Assembly: GCF_036687315.1 (NCBI RefSeq)
Contig: NZ_CP144683.1
Coordinates: 1-64,000, forward strand
Length of the DNA stretch: 64,000 bases
Source of the DNA: Sphingopyxis sp. TUF1
GTDB lineage: Bacteria; Pseudomonadota; Alphaproteobacteria; Sphingomonadales; Sphingomonadaceae
Direction: 5' to 3'
Part shown: piece after piece, positions 8,023 to 20,512 of the stretch
Layout: every line of letters starts with the position of its first letter
Numbering within the stretch: the stretch's first letter is position 1
The notes under the pieces: generated by a model
What the model was told of the DNA's origin: nothing
The model's input: the letters and a program-made list of their open reading frames with translations, nothing else
Databases searched by the model: none
Made by a program: the position numbers and the translations under genes

Positions 8023-8137
8023 TCAGGCGCCTTTCCTTTGCGCGCCGACGGTATCGGCCGCATGTTTCGACTATGTATCAAGTCCGGACGCCCATCGCAA
8101 AAAATGGTTGCGGGACGCGCTCGCCTTGCCTGCGATG

Positions 8138-8446
8138 TCAGGGGTTGCGGCCGACGATCCGGCCGGTGCGCGCATCGACATAGACGACGACGACCTGGCT
8201 GCCGTCCATGAATTTGAGCTTGTAGATCATCCGCTCCGCATCGAACTGCGGCCCGCCGAGATAGGTCATCCCGCTATAGGGCGGGCGCGAACGGACATCG
8301 GCGATCAGCTTGCCCAGCGGCACCACCTGACCCTCGGCCGCGGCCTGGCGCAGATGATTCTGGTCGCGGTCGCCACGCGCAGCCGTCGGCACGGCCGCCG
8401 AAAGCAGCAGCGCGGAGCAAAGCGAAAAGGTCAGCGTGCGGATCAT
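8138..8446 (-). CDS. PepSY-domain periplasmic protein
   Basis: 102 residues: signal peptide (MIRTLTFSLCSALLLSAAVPTAA), then a single PepSY domain recognisable by the conserved ending V-V-V-V-Y-V-D-A-R-T-G-R-I-V-G. PepSY proteins are thought to inhibit peptidases or modulate sensors in the periplasm. First gene upstream of a PhoP/PhoQ-like pair (115-base gap to the regulator), so it may modulate or report on the kinase; this is inference from the common gene arrangement. Confidence 0.85.
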   Translation of the reverse strand: MIRTLTFSLCSALLLSAAVPTAARGDRDQNHLRQAAAEGQVVPLGKLIADVRSRPPYSGMTYLGGPQFDAERMIYKLKFMDGSQVVVVYVDARTGRIVGRNP

Positions 8447-8541
8447 GGCCGTTCCCTACCGCGATAGCATTGAATAGCCGATGAATGGCCGCGTCAGCCG
8501 CGGTTCGGGTTTCGGGACCGGTTGCCATGGCAGCGAGGCCA

Positions 8542-8616
8542 TGGTGGGCGCGACAGGGATTGAACCTGTGACCCCACCCGTGTGAAGGGTGTGCTCTACC
8601 GCTGAGCTACGCGCCC
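8542..8616 (-). tRNA. tRNA-Val (CAC)
   Basis: Reading the minus strand, the acceptor GGGCGCG pairs with CGCGCCC, followed by discriminator A and an encoded CCA. The D-arm has GTAGCTCAGCGGTAGAGC, the anticodon stem CACCC/GGGTG encloses the loop TTCACAC (anticodon CAC, valine GUG codon), and the T-loop is GGTTCAATCCC. No attachment-site duplication or integrase is nearby. Confidence 0.95.
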
Positions 8617-8718
8617 GTCCCGGTGCGAACCTAGGTCCGCCGTCCGAAAGCCGGACGTCCAATAGCCGCTGATGCAGCGAATGCAACGCCCATTTCTCCG
8701 AAAACCCGGCCATCCATG

Positions 8719-8749
8719 CAAAACGGGCCGCAGCTTGCGCCACGGCCCG
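8719..8749 (-). terminator. Rho-independent terminator after hup
   Basis: Minus-strand stem CGGGCCG / CGGCCCG with a 12-base loop followed by TTTT, about 30 bases past the HU stop codon. Confidence 0.75.
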
Positions 8750-8779
8750 AGATGTTCGTATCAAAAGGCGCGGGCCAAC

Positions 8780-9052
8780 TTAGTTGACGGCGTCCTTAAG
8801 GGCCTTGCCGGCCTTGAACTTCGGCTGGTTCGACGCCGCGATGGTCATCGTTTCGCCAGTGCGCGGGTTGCGACCGGTCGACGCCTTGCGCTTGCTGACG
8901 GCAAAGGTGCCGAAGCCAACGAGACGGACTTCGCCGCCCTTCTTGAGCGAGCCCGTGATCGCGTCGAAGACGGCTTCCACGGCCTTGCTGGCATCACCCT
9001 TGGTCAGGCCGCTCGAATCGGCGACGGCGGCGATCAGGTCTTGTTTGTTCAT
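8780..9052 (-). CDS. hup: HU family DNA-binding protein
   Basis: 90 residues, the standard length. It starts MNKQDLIAAVAD and has the HU/IHF signature GFGTFAVSKRKASTGRNPRTGE (DNA-binding arm about 46-68) and the FKAGKALKDAVN end. A histone-like dimer that bends DNA non-specifically. A GGAA-type ribosome site precedes the start (AAGGAA before CAT reading plus). It is followed by a terminator and the valine tRNA. Convention hup/hupB; a separate IHF alpha gene is at 49826. Confidence 0.95.
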   Translation of the reverse strand: MNKQDLIAAVADSSGLTKGDASKAVEAVFDAITGSLKKGGEVRLVGFGTFAVSKRKASTGRNPRTGETMTIAASNQPKFKAGKALKDAVN

Positions 9053-9159
9053 GCCTAAGGAACCCCTGCATTATGGTTGAATGATTCTCATGGCCCGAAG
9101 CCATGGCGCGCCACTAACGATGTTTGACCCCGGCTTGTCAAAGCAAAAAAGGGAGAAAA

Positions 9160-9198
9160 TCGCCCCAAAACGCCGATTTTGCGACGAACTTGGGGCGA
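9160..9198 (-). terminator. Terminator after lon
   Basis: A 9-bp perfect stem TCGCCCCAA / TTGGGGCGA (9160-9168 and 9190-9198) is followed on the minus strand by TTTTCTCCCTTTTTT. It lies just beyond the lon stop codon at 9221. Confidence 0.8.
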
Positions 9199-9220
9199 AT
9201 GGTCGTCCATTCGCGACGAG

Positions 9221-11563
<2,343 letters not shown>

Positions 11564-11615
11564 ATGCGGGAAAACGACAATCGCGCAGCGGCAAAAGGGG
11601 ATAGGATTGCGTCAT
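11564..11615 (-). other. Likely true 5' end of lon, out of frame
   Basis: An ATG at 11615 preceded by AGGAG with a 5-base spacing encodes MTQSYPLLPLRD, exactly the conserved start of Lon. The continuation IVVFPHM lies in the next frame, so two bases seem to be missing (or one extra present) near 11578-11585. Confidence 0.8.
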
Positions 11616-11675
11616 TACGGCTCCTGAACGCGCGCCGCGACCGGCGCACCGTCCTTCTTATAGGGTGGTCAACGC

Positions 11676-11704
11676 TAATATGGCGTAACTTGCGCTGCGT
11701 TCAA
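11676..11704 (-). promoter_or_regulatory. Candidate lon promoter, heat-shock-like
   Basis: On the minus strand TTGAAC, a 17-base spacer and ATATTA, with CGCCATAT overlapping the -10. The combination fits both a sigma-70 and a loose RpoH pattern (CTTGAA ... CCATnT) and sits 60 bases upstream of the lon ATG at 11615. Inference by eye only. Confidence 0.35.
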
Positions 11705-11717
11705 TGGTGCCGCCTTT

Positions 11718-12049
11718 TCAAAACGGCAGCTTAAAGCCCGGTGGCAACGGCAAGCCGCTCGTCATTTTGCCCATTTCTTCGTTGCTTGCCGCGTCGGCCT
11801 TTTCGCGCGCGTCGTTGAAGGCGGCGGCGAGCAGATCTTCGAGCATCTGCTTGTCGGCGGGGACGATCAGGCTGTCGTCGATGTGAATCGCTTTGATCCG
11901 GCCCTTGGCCGTCGCCTTGATCTTCACAAGACCGCCGCCCGATACGCCTTCTACCTCGACGCTGTCGAGCTTCGCCTGCGCCTCCTGCATCTGCGCCTGC
12001 ACGGTGGCGGCGGCTTCCTGCGCCGCCTTCATCATTTCTTCGATCGATT

Positions 12050-12053
<4 letters not shown>
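11718..12053 (-). CDS. YbaB/EbfC family nucleoid-associated protein
   Basis: 111 residues: long N-terminal helix (MMKAAQEAAATVQAQMQEAQAKL), the VEVEGVSGGGLVKIKATAKG core strand region, and the DDSLIVPADKQMLEDLLAAAFNDA helix, all typical of YbaB. A homodimer that binds DNA; often encoded right after dnaX and before recR. Its ATG overlaps the dnaX stop (ATGA). recR is not found downstream here, since lon lies beyond on the same strand after 100 bases. Confidence 0.92.
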
Positions 12054-13741
<1,688 letters not shown>

Positions 13742-13788
13742 GGCCCCGTCTTAGGGGGCGGCGCCGGTCTTGTCGAAGGGGGAAATGG

Positions 13789-13884
13789 GTGGGAGCCGGA
13801 ACGACCCGCAGCGAATTCGTTGCGGCTGCTTCCTTCCGGACCTGACCGGGTTGGCGAAGACTGCGTCCGCCCGACTCCCGGGGC
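13789..13884 (-). ncRNA. ffs: Signal recognition particle 4.5S RNA
   Basis: The minus strand contains the invariant bacterial SRP RNA apical sequence (GGTCAGGTCCGGAAGGAAGC, about 13834-13853), including the GGAA tetraloop. The flanks can pair (GGGAG near the 5' end with CTCCC near the 3' end) into a single hairpin of about 96 nt. It binds Ffh to target nascent membrane proteins. Ends are approximate. Confidence 0.93.
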
Positions 13885-13967
13885 GCATATGGCGGGGACG
13901 CACGCGAAATGCAAGGTCGGCGCCGTATAGCACAGTTATCTCGGCTTTGGGGTGGTGAGCTGCCGCT

Positions 13968-14107
13968 AAATCCTCCCTGTGGCGAAGCCATGGGGAGGGG
14001 GACCGCTCGCGCAGCGAGTGGTGGAGGGGCCGCGACGGCAGCGCCAAAGCCCCTCCGTCAGCGCTTCGCGCTGCCACCTCCCCATCGCTGCGCGACAGGG
14101 AGGATTT
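13968..14107. repeat. 140-bp palindromic element with AAATCCTCCCTGT ends
   Basis: A perfect 13-bp terminal inverted repeat (AAATCCTCCCTGT / ACAGGGAGGATTT) encloses nested inverted repeats, including GGAGGGGC / GCCCCTCC. It resembles a miniature, non-coding mobile element between ffs and the ferredoxin gene. No coding capacity was seen. Confidence 0.8.
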
Positions 14108-14133
14108 TATTGTCCGCTTTCGGCCGGAACCAG

Positions 14134-14469
14134 TCAGCGCGGCCCCTGCATGTTCCGGCTCTCCGCCGGGATATGCACCGTCAGACCGTCCAAGGCCTCG
14201 GTCAGCACGATCTGGCACGACAGACGGCTCGTGCGCCGCACCCCCGCGGCGAGGTCGAGCATATCCTCTTCCTCCTCACTCGCCGGCGGCAGACGATCGA
14301 AATCTTCTTTCGCGACGATGACATGGCAGGTCGAGCATGCCATTTGCCCCTCGCATGTTCCCTCCAGCGGCATCAGATGCGCCTGCGCGACGTCGAGCAA
14401 TATGTCACCGGGCTGCGCCTCCGCCTCGATGCGCCCCTTGCCGTCGGCGTGGATAAAGGTGACACGCAT
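14134..14469 (-). CDS. Adrenodoxin-type 2Fe-2S ferredoxin
   Basis: 111 residues. The four cluster ligands are visible: CEGQMACSTC (C-x5-C-x2-C) and LSCQI near the end, the spacing of the adrenodoxin/Isc ferredoxin class. It carries electrons, probably for Fe-S cluster assembly or a hydroxylase. Its ATG overlaps the stop of the cysteine desulfurase gene (ATGA), so the two are co-translated; this supports a role in Fe-S assembly and makes it a possible partner of the Fpr encoded at 4440. Confidence 0.93.
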   Translation of the reverse strand: MRVTFIHADGKGRIEAEAQPGDILLDVAQAHLMPLEGTCEGQMACSTCHVIVAKEDFDRLPPASEEEEDMLDLAAGVRRTSRLSCQIVLTEALDGLTVHIPAESRNMQGPR

Positions 14470-15560
14470 CAATTGACCCCTTGCAACCGCGCTGCGGCTT
14501 TGATCGCGTTCAAACCATCGCGCAATTCCTGTTCGCTGGTATAGCGCCCCCAGCCGAGGCGAATCGACGCGCGCGCATCAGCTTCATTCACGCCCATCGC
14601 GCGTAGCACATGGCTGACCTTGCCCGACCCGCTGCCGCACGCACTGCCGAGCGAAAAAGCGACGTCGCGGGCGTCGGACATCAAGCGGAGGCCGTTCACG
14701 CCGTCGCGGCGAATATTGAGATTGCCGTGATAGCGGCGCTCCGCATCACCGTTGAGCGTCCATTCGCGAAGCATCTCCATCGCCAGCGACCACAGCCGCT
14801 CGACATGTGCCACATCCTGATCGAACCGCTCGGCCGCGAGCGCCGCCGCGGCGCCCAACCCGGCGCATAATGCGGGCGATACGGTGCCCGACCGCATCCC
14901 CTGTTCCTGTGCGCCGCCGAACATCAGCGGCGGCAGATCGATGCCGTCCCTGATCCACAACGCGCCGATGCCCTTGGGCCCATGGATCTTGTGCGCCGAC
15001 AGCGCAATGAGGTCCGCGCTGTCGGGGATGGGAACGCGGCCATAGCCCTGCACCGCATCGCAGAGCAGCAGGCTATTCTTCGCATGAACAGCGGCGGCGA
15101 AGTCGGCGACCGGCTGGATCGTCCCCACTTCGTTGTTCACGAGCATCACGGCGACGATGCCGTTTTCAGGGATCAGAGCCGGGTCAGGCGATCGGGCCAG
15201 TCCCGCGCCATCGACCGGCAGGACCGTAGCATTGAGACGTTCAAGGCATTGCAACGAAGCCGCATGTTCAATGCTAAGCCCCGCCACGCCGCCGGGCATC
15301 AGTTCCGCGCCGCGCAACAATGCCCAGTTGAGCGCCTCGGTCGCGCCCGAGGTGAAAAAGACGCGCCCGCCCTTTGGCAGCAGCGCCGCAACCTGATCGC
15401 GGGCGACCTCGACCGCCGCCGCGGCGGCACGACCCGCCTTGTGCGTGCTCGACGGGTTCGCAAAGCCGTCCCCTCCCCCCGGTCCTTCGAGCCAGCGCAG
15501 CATCGCCTCGCGCGCCTCGGGAGCGAGCGGCGTCGTCGCTTGGTAATCAAGGTAGATCAT
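14469..15560 (-). CDS. Cysteine desulfurase family protein (class V aminotransferase fold)
   Basis: 363 residues from ATG at 15560 (IYLDYQATTPLAP start). PLP-binding signs: HAASLQCLE region, the Lys in LSAHKIHGPKG that forms the Schiff base, and the persulfide Cys in GSACGSGSGKVSHVL. It removes sulfur from cysteine as alanine plus persulfide for Fe-S clusters or thio-modification. It has IscS/NifS features, but its only Isc-type partner here is the ferredoxin, so it may not be the main IscS. A TTG 21 bases upstream is a weaker start. Cytoplasmic. Confidence 0.9.
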   Translation of the reverse strand: MIYLDYQATTPLAPEAREAMLRWLEGPGGGDGFANPSSTHKAGRAAAAAVEVARDQVAALLPKGGRVFFTSGATEALNWALLRGAELMPGGVAGLSIEHAASLQCLERLNATVLPVDGAGLARSPDPALIPENGIVAVMLVNNEVGTIQPVADFAAAVHAKNSLLLCDAVQGYGRVPIPDSADLIALSAHKIHGPKGIGALWIRDGIDLPPLMFGGAQEQGMRSGTVSPALCAGLGAAAALAAERFDQDVAHVERLWSLAMEMLREWTLNGDAERRYHGNLNIRRDGVNGLRLMSDARDVAFSLGSACGSGSGKVSHVLRAMGVNEADARASIRLGWGRYTSEQELRDGLNAIKAAARLQGVN

Positions 15561-15746
15561 GGCGGGCTTGGCCGTCCTCAAATCCCGTTCGGGTTAAACG
15601 GAAAACAAAGAAAATAGCGCCTTATTGCGAACAATTCGCAAAAGTTGCAAGTCGAGACCGGTTTTCTATATAGGCACCAATCCCGCTCCGCCACCCCGCC
15701 CCTCGGCGAATCACTGGCAAGCCCAAGACATATAGAAGGTGCGCCC

Positions 15747-16403
15747 ATGCCCGACGTCATTTTTCCCGGCCCCGAGGGCCGCATCGAAGGGCGATTCTCG
15801 CCTCCTCCGCGGCCGCGTGCGCCGGTTGCGCTGATCCTGCACCCGCATCCGCAGGGCGGCGGCACGATGAACGACCGCATCACGCAGGCGATGTACAAGA
15901 GCTTCGTCGCGCGCGGTTTCGCGGTGCTGCGCTTCAACTTCCGCGGCGTCGGCCGCAGCCAGGGCACGTTCGACAACGGGATCGGCGAACTCTCCGATGC
16001 CGCCTCGGCGCTCGACTGGGTGCAGTCGATCCACCCCGAAGCGCAGACGACATGGATCGCAGGCTTCAGCTTCGGCGCGTGGATCGGGATGCAGCTTTTG
16101 ATGCGCCGCCCCGAAATCCGCGGCTTCCTGTCGGTCGCGCCGCCGGCGAACATGTATGATTTCAGCTTCCTCGCCCCCTGCCCCTCGTCGGGAATTATCG
16201 TCGCGGGCGGGCAGGACGAGATCGTGCCGCCGGGCGCGGTGCAGAAGCTGGTCGACAAGCTGCGCACCCAAAAGGGCATCACGATCCATCACGACGAGAT
16301 CCCGCGCGCGAACCACTTTTTCGAGCATGAGCTCGATCAGCTGATGAAATCGCTCGATAACTATCTGGATATGCGCCTCGCGCCCGATTCGCCGATTCGG
16401 TGA
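15747..16403 (+). CDS. Alpha/beta hydrolase, dienelactone-hydrolase-like
   Basis: 218 residues. The LHPHPQGGGTMND segment forms the oxyanion region, the nucleophile Ser sits in GFSFGAW, an acidic residue is in GGQDEIVPP and the catalytic His in RANHFFEHE. This type (YheT/DUF-like small hydrolases, about 210-220 residues) is common in alphaproteobacteria, but its substrate is not known. ATG chosen because family homology begins at PDVIFPGPEG; the open frame upstream lacks plausible composition. Divergent from the cysteine desulfurase gene; no signal peptide. Confidence 0.85.
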   Translation: MPDVIFPGPEGRIEGRFSPPPRPRAPVALILHPHPQGGGTMNDRITQAMYKSFVARGFAVLRFNFRGVGRSQGTFDNGIGELSDAASALDWVQSIHPEAQTTWIAGFSFGAWIGMQLLMRRPEIRGFLSVAPPANMYDFSFLAPCPSSGIIVAGGQDEIVPPGAVQKLVDKLRTQKGITIHHDEIPRANHFFEHELDQLMKSLDNYLDMRLAPDSPIR

Positions 16404-16410
16404 CATCACC

Positions 16411-16503
16411 GTCATTGCGAGCGAAGCGAAGCAATCTCCAGCTATCGGCTGACATGGACGCACGCTGGAGATTGCCGCGTCGCCTTCGGCTCCTCGCAAT
16501 GAC
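16411..16503. repeat. Long extragenic palindrome, family A
   Basis: A 93-bp copy with outer arms GTCATTGCGAGCG / CGCAATGAC and inner arms GCAATCTCCAGC / GCTGGAGATTGC, between the convergent hydrolase and 54-residue protein genes. Confidence 0.88.
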
Positions 16504-16509
16504 GAAATG

Positions 16510-16674
16510 CTATGTCACCGGCGCCAGCCACACCGCGACATTGGCGAACATGACCAGCGCGGCGATCAGCATCAGCAACGCGCGGCGGCGATCGCCCTTG
16601 CGAAACACATAGGCCGCGCCGCCGGTCAGCACGACGCCGGTGAGCATCAGGATCGAAATGATCGTATCGGACAT
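16510..16674 (-). CDS. 54-residue two-helix membrane protein
   Basis: ATG at 16674 to TAG at 16510. Two hydrophobic helices (ILMLTGVVLTGGAAYVF, about 8-24, and LLMLIAALVMFANVAVWL, about 33-50) are separated by a basic loop RKGDRRR, which predicts a cytoplasmic hairpin loop by the positive-inside rule. Composition and codon use fit a real gene. No family recognised. It is divergent from rpiB, 112 bases away, and ends at a family A palindrome. Confidence 0.65.
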   Translation of the reverse strand: MSDTIISILMLTGVVLTGGAAYVFRKGDRRRALLMLIAALVMFANVAVWLAPVT

Positions 16675-16786
16675 GACGCGGCTTTATCGGCGCCGTCACA
16701 AATTTGCCACCTCGCTTATGGTCAATCCGCGCGGCTTGGCCTAAAGCGCGCTCATCGATTCCCTTATGCCCCGCGGGAGCCGCACC

Positions 16787-17239
16787 ATGCGCATCGCCAT
16801 CGCCTCCGACCATGCCGCTTACGACCTGAAAGCCGTGCTCGCCGACTGGCTGCGCGACAAAGGGTATGAGGTCGAGGATCTGGGCACCAACGGCCCCGAC
16901 AGCGTCGATTATCCCGATTATGGCTATCGGCTGGGTGGCGCGATCGCCGATGGCCGCGCCGACCGCGGCGTTGCGCTGTGCGGATCAGGCATCGGCATCT
17001 CGATCGCGGTCAACCGCAACCCGGCGGCGCGCTGTGCCCTCGTGTCCGAACCCTTATCGGCGAAGCTGGCGCGCGAGCACAATAATGCGAATGTCATCGC
17101 TATGGGCGCGCGCCTGACCGGTATCGACATGGCGAAAGCCTGCCTCGATGCCTTCCTTACCACCGACTTCGCCGGCGATCGTCACGCGCGCCGCGTCGAC
17201 AAACTTTCCAATCCGCCCCAACTGGAGACCAGCCGATGA
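16787..17239 (+). CDS. rpiB: Ribose-5-phosphate isomerase B
   Basis: 150 residues. Starts [15 protein letters not shown] (substrate-binding SDHA), has [13 protein letters not shown] with the base Cys, and the [12 protein letters not shown] motif of RpiB. Interconverts ribose 5-phosphate and ribulose 5-phosphate in the pentose phosphate pathway. GGGAG seven bases before 16787 and family homology favour this ATG over the one at 16766. Its stop overlaps the glyA start (ATGA), heading a five-gene operon rpiB-glyA-small-nrdR-trmJ. Confidence 0.93.
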   Translation: MRIAIASDHAAYDLKAVLADWLRDKGYEVEDLGTNGPDSVDYPDYGYRLGGAIADGRADRGVALCGSGIGISIAVNRNPAARCALVSEPLSAKLAREHNNANVIAMGARLTGIDMAKACLDAFLTTDFAGDRHARRVDKLSNPPQLETSR

Positions 17240-18543
17240 CCATAGAAACGCTCGACAAGCCCATCAAATCGGCCGGCTATTTCACCGACGGTGTCGGCAC
17301 CGCCGACCCCGCAGTCGCGGCAGCGATGAAGCATGAGCTGGAACGCGAACAATATCAGATCGAACTGATCGCGTCGGAAAATATCGTTTCAAAGGCGGTC
17401 CTCGAAGCGCAGGGCAGCGTCTTCACCAACAAATATGCCGAGGGCTATCCGGGCCGCCGCTATTATCAGGGCTGCGCACCGTCGGACGAGGTCGAACAGC
17501 TCGCGATCGACCGCGCCAAACAGCTGTTCGATTGCGGTTACACGAACGTCCAGCCGCACTCGGGCGCGCAGGCGAATGGCGCCGTGATGCTGGCGCTGAC
17601 CAAGCCCGGCGCGACGATCCTCGGCATGAGCCTCGACGCCGGTGGGCACCTGACCCACGGTGCCCCGCCCGCGATGTCGGGCAAATGGTTCAATGCCGTC
17701 CAGTACGGCGTGCGCGCCGACGATCATCTCGTCGATTTCGATCAGGTCGAGGCGCTGGCGAAGGAACATCGCCCTTCGCTCATCATCGCGGGCGGTTCGG
17801 CCTATCCGCGCACGCTTGATTTTGCACGCTTTCGCGCGATCGCCGATGACGTTGGCGCGCTGCTGATGGTCGATATGGCGCATTTCGCCGGGCTGGTCGC
17901 CGGCGGCGTTCATCCCTCGCCGCTCCCGCACGCGCATGTCGTCACCACGACGACGCACAAGACGCTGCGCGGCCCGCGCGGCGGCATGATCCTGACCAAT
18001 GACGAAGCAATCGCCAAGCGCATCAATTCGGCGGTCTTTCCGGGGCTGCAGGGCGGCCCTTTGATGCACGTCATTGCCGCGAAGGCCGTGGCGTTCGGCG
18101 AAGCGCTGCGCCCCGATTTCAAGGATTATGCGAAAGCGACCGTCGCCAACGCACAGGCATTGGCAGCGCGCCTCAAGGCGCGTGGCGCCGATCTCGTTGC
18201 GGGCGGCACCGACACGCATCTCGCGCTGATCGACCTCCGCCCGCTCGGCATCACCGGCCGCGACGCCGACGAGGCGCTCGAGCGGAGCGCGATCACCTGC
18301 AACAAGAACGGGGTGCCCTTCGACCCGCTGCCACCGGTCAAGACCAGCGGCATCCGCGTGGGATCGCCCGCGGGGACGACGCGCGGTTTCAGCATCGCCG
18401 AATTTGAGGAGATCGGCGACATGGTGGCCGACGTGCTCGAGGCACTCCGCGACAAGGGCGAGCATGGCGACGCCGATGTCGAGGCCGACGTTCGTGGCCG
18501 CGTCCGTGCCTTGTGCGAACGCTTCCCCATCTATCAAGGTTAA
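17236..18543 (+). CDS. glyA: Serine hydroxymethyltransferase
   Basis: 435 residues, full length. Key motifs: LIASENIVS near the start, [25 protein letters not shown], and the PLP lysine in [15 protein letters not shown]. It converts serine and tetrahydrofolate to glycine and methylene-tetrahydrofolate, feeding one-carbon metabolism. Co-translated with rpiB. The rpiB-glyA-nrdR neighbourhood is standard in sphingomonads and rhizobia. Homotetrameric cytosolic enzyme. Confidence 0.97.
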   Translation: MTIETLDKPIKSAGYFTDGVGTADPAVAAAMKHELEREQYQIELIASENIVSKAVLEAQGSVFTNKYAEGYPGRRYYQGCAPSDEVEQLAIDRAKQLFDCGYTNVQPHSGAQANGAVMLALTKPGATILGMSLDAGGHLTHGAPPAMSGKWFNAVQYGVRADDHLVDFDQVEALAKEHRPSLIIAGGSAYPRTLDFARFRAIADDVGALLMVDMAHFAGLVAGGVHPSPLPHAHVVTTTTHKTLRGPRGGMILTNDEAIAKRINSAVFPGLQGGPLMHVIAAKAVAFGEALRPDFKDYAKATVANAQALAARLKARGADLVAGGTDTHLALIDLRPLGITGRDADEALERSAITCNKNGVPFDPLPPVKTSGIRVGSPAGTTRGFSIAEFEEIGDMVADVLEALRDKGEHGDADVEADVRGRVRALCERFPIYQG

Positions 18544-18549
18544 GGGGCA

Positions 18550-18768
18550 ATGGCGCGCCAACACCCCGAGGAGCCGACGCTGGTCGAGCTGACGATCGAA
18601 GAGGTCAAGGCGATGGGTCGGCAGGGGATGGACCATCCCTCGACGCCCACCGTTCTGACCGGCGGGGTGATCGGCGCGGTTGCCGGGGCGGTGCTCCCCG
18701 TCATCAGCTGGCCTGTCGGACTGCTCGCCGGCGCCGCGATCGCACTCTACACTCGGGTGAAACGCTAA
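18550..18768 (+). CDS. Small conserved-looking membrane protein between glyA and nrdR
   Basis: 72 residues. A charged N-terminal half (EEPTLVELTIEEVKAMGRQGM) is followed by two short glycine-rich hydrophobic segments (VLTGGVIGAVAGAVLPVI and LLAGAAIALYTRVKR) that could form a membrane hairpin. Six bases after glyA and three before nrdR, so certainly in the operon. Function unknown. Confidence 0.75.
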   Translation: MARQHPEEPTLVELTIEEVKAMGRQGMDHPSTPTVLTGGVIGAVAGAVLPVISWPVGLLAGAAIALYTRVKR

Positions 18769-18771
18769 CCA

Positions 18772-19239
18772 ATGCGCTGCCCCTATTGCGGACATGAAGA
18801 CAGCCAGGTGAAGGACAGCCGTCCGACCGAGGACGGTGCGGCGATCCGCCGCCGCCGCCAGTGCGAGGATTGCGGCGCGCGCTTCACGACGTTCGAGCGC
18901 ATCCAGCTGCGCGAAGTTGCGGTGCTCAAGGCGGGCGGCGGACGCGAACCCTTCGACCGCGAAAAACTGATGCGCAGCGTCCAGATCGCATGCCGCAAAC
19001 GCCCGATCGACGGCGCGCGGATCGAGCGGCTGGTGTCGGGAATCCAGCGCCAGCTCGAAACCTCTGGCGACAATGAAGTCCAGGCACAGCAAATCGGTGC
19101 GATGGTGATGGAGGCGCTGAAGGGCTTCGACAATGTCGCCTATATCCGCTTTGCCAGCGTCTATCGCGACTTCACCGAAGCCAAGGATTTCGAGGAGTTC
19201 GCCTCGACGATCACCGAGGCGGCGCGGCCGAGCAAATGA
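18772..19239 (+). CDS. nrdR: Transcriptional repressor NrdR
   Basis: 155 residues. Zinc ribbon at the N-terminus (CPYCG...CEDCG), [17 protein letters not shown], followed by an ATP-cone domain ([19 protein letters not shown]). NrdR senses dATP/ATP and represses ribonucleotide reductase genes by binding NrdR boxes. Overlaps the next gene by ATGA. Length is standard. Confidence 0.96.
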   Translation: MRCPYCGHEDSQVKDSRPTEDGAAIRRRRQCEDCGARFTTFERIQLREVAVLKAGGGREPFDREKLMRSVQIACRKRPIDGARIERLVSGIQRQLETSGDNEVQAQQIGAMVMEALKGFDNVAYIRFASVYRDFTEAKDFEEFASTITEAARPSK

Positions 19240-19988
19240 CCGCGGCATCTCCGCCCCCCGTCATCGTCCTGGTCCGTCCGCAGCTTGGCGAAAATATCGG
19301 CAAGGCGGCGCGCGCAATGCTCAACTTCGGGCTGACCGAGTTGCGACTGGTGTCCCCGCGAGACGGCTGGCCCAATCCCGACGCCGGGCCGGCGTCGGCC
19401 GGAGCCGACGTGGTGCTGGCGAACGCGGCGGTCTTTGAAACGCTGACCGATGCGGTCGCCGACTGCACGACCATTTATGCGACAACGGTACGCAAGCGCG
19501 GCGTGACCAAGCCGGTTCTGACCCCCGAAGCTGCGGCACAGGAGGTCCACGCGAGCGCCGGGCGCTCCGCCTATGTCTTCGGACCCGAGCGGTCGGGGCT
19601 CGAAACCGACGATGTCGCGCTCGCGCATACGATCGTCACCGTCCCGATCAACCCCGAGTTCGGTTCGCTCAACCTAGCGCAAGCGGTGATCCTGCTCGCC
19701 TATGAATGGTCGAAGCATGTCCCGAATGATGTGGTGGGTGGTACCGCGCTCACAAGCCCGCCCGACGTCCCGCTCGATCCGCCGGCGCCGCACGGCGAAC
19801 TCGAGGAGCTGATCGGGCACCTCGTTCGCGACCTCGACAAGAGCGGCTATTTCTTTCCGCCCGAACGCCGGGACGCGACACTCCGCACGCTGCGAACCAC
19901 GCTCACCAAGACCGGCTGGTCGCACAACGACATCCGCATGATGCACGGGATCGTCACCGCGCTAGGCCGGGCACCGCGGTCGCGCTGA
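19236..19988 (+). CDS. TrmJ-type tRNA/rRNA 2'-O-methyltransferase (SPOUT)
   Basis: 250 residues. SPOUT motifs: [19 protein letters not shown] at the start, [13 protein letters not shown] in the middle, and [16 protein letters not shown], the knotted AdoMet-binding end. The C-terminal extension (about 170-250) with [13 protein letters not shown] is typical of TrmJ, which methylates position 32 of tRNAs. Assignment to TrmJ is by family resemblance. Last gene of the rpiB operon, coupled to nrdR; convergent with the broken chorismate mutase gene. Confidence 0.9.
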   Translation: MTAASPPPVIVLVRPQLGENIGKAARAMLNFGLTELRLVSPRDGWPNPDAGPASAGADVVLANAAVFETLTDAVADCTTIYATTVRKRGVTKPVLTPEAAAQEVHASAGRSAYVFGPERSGLETDDVALAHTIVTVPINPEFGSLNLAQAVILLAYEWSKHVPNDVVGGTALTSPPDVPLDPPAPHGELEELIGHLVRDLDKSGYFFPPERRDATLRTLRTTLTKTGWSHNDIRMMHGIVTALGRAPRSR

Positions 19989-19996
19989 ACGAAACG

Positions 19997-20312
19997 CGTC
20001 AGCTGTCGGCGCGCAGGCGGTCCCACTGGATCGCTTCGTAAGCGATCGATTGTTCGACGAGTTCGTCCCACACCGCGCGAACGCGTTCGAATCCAACCCC
20101 GCCGCCGCGGCTGCGCGCGCTACGTTATCGAGCACTTCGGCCTTGCGCGCTTCATCACGAACGGTCCCGCGGTCGGTCTTGATCCGCGCCGCGGCGTCCA
20201 TATAGGCAAAGCGGCGGACGAGCAGCGCGACGAGTTCGCGGTCGACCTGATCGACCCCGGCGCGAACGTCGGTCATCGTTTCGCATTGGTCGGGAAGTTT
20301 GGCGCTCGTCAT
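19997..20312 (-). pseudogene. Chorismate mutase (AroQ class), interrupted by one frameshift
   Basis: Translation from ATG at 20312 gives an AroQ-type chorismate mutase N-terminus (VRAGVDQVDRELVALLVRRF, then AAARIKTDR with the catalytic Arg and Lys). After AAAAAG near 20100 the correct continuation, GFERVRAVWDELVEQSIAYE ending DRLRADS, is in the next frame and stops at 19997. Restoring one G in the run at 20097-20100 repairs the whole 105-residue gene. Either a genuine frameshift or a homopolymer error. The enzyme converts chorismate to prephenate for Phe/Tyr. Divergent from rpsD. Confidence 0.85.
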
Positions 20313-20512
20313 GCGCGCAGCCTTTAGCGGCTTTTTCGCCGCTGTCGAGCGCGCGGCGTACCGCTTGACTTTGCGCCCTCTCCCGTCTAACCGCGCGCCT
20401 TCGCAATGGACTCCGCACCCCGGTGAAGCGGCAGTCGCGTACGGAAACCTTCCGTGCGGTGCGACCCGGGAACCGCCGAAATTCCTCGGCACACAGCAAA
20501 TTGGAGACGCAT

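Noticed and set aside
8542..8616. tRNA-Val as a possible integration site
   Set aside because: No integrase, attachment duplication or foreign-looking DNA beside it; HU and PepSY genes flank it in normal arrangement.
13968..14107. CRISPR array or tandem repeat
   Set aside because: The units are inverted and single, not directly repeated with spacers; no cas genes in the window.
17389..19248. 619-codon minus-strand ORF, antisense to glyA and nrdR
   Set aside because: Antisense to well-conserved genes, and the translation shows no recognisable domains.
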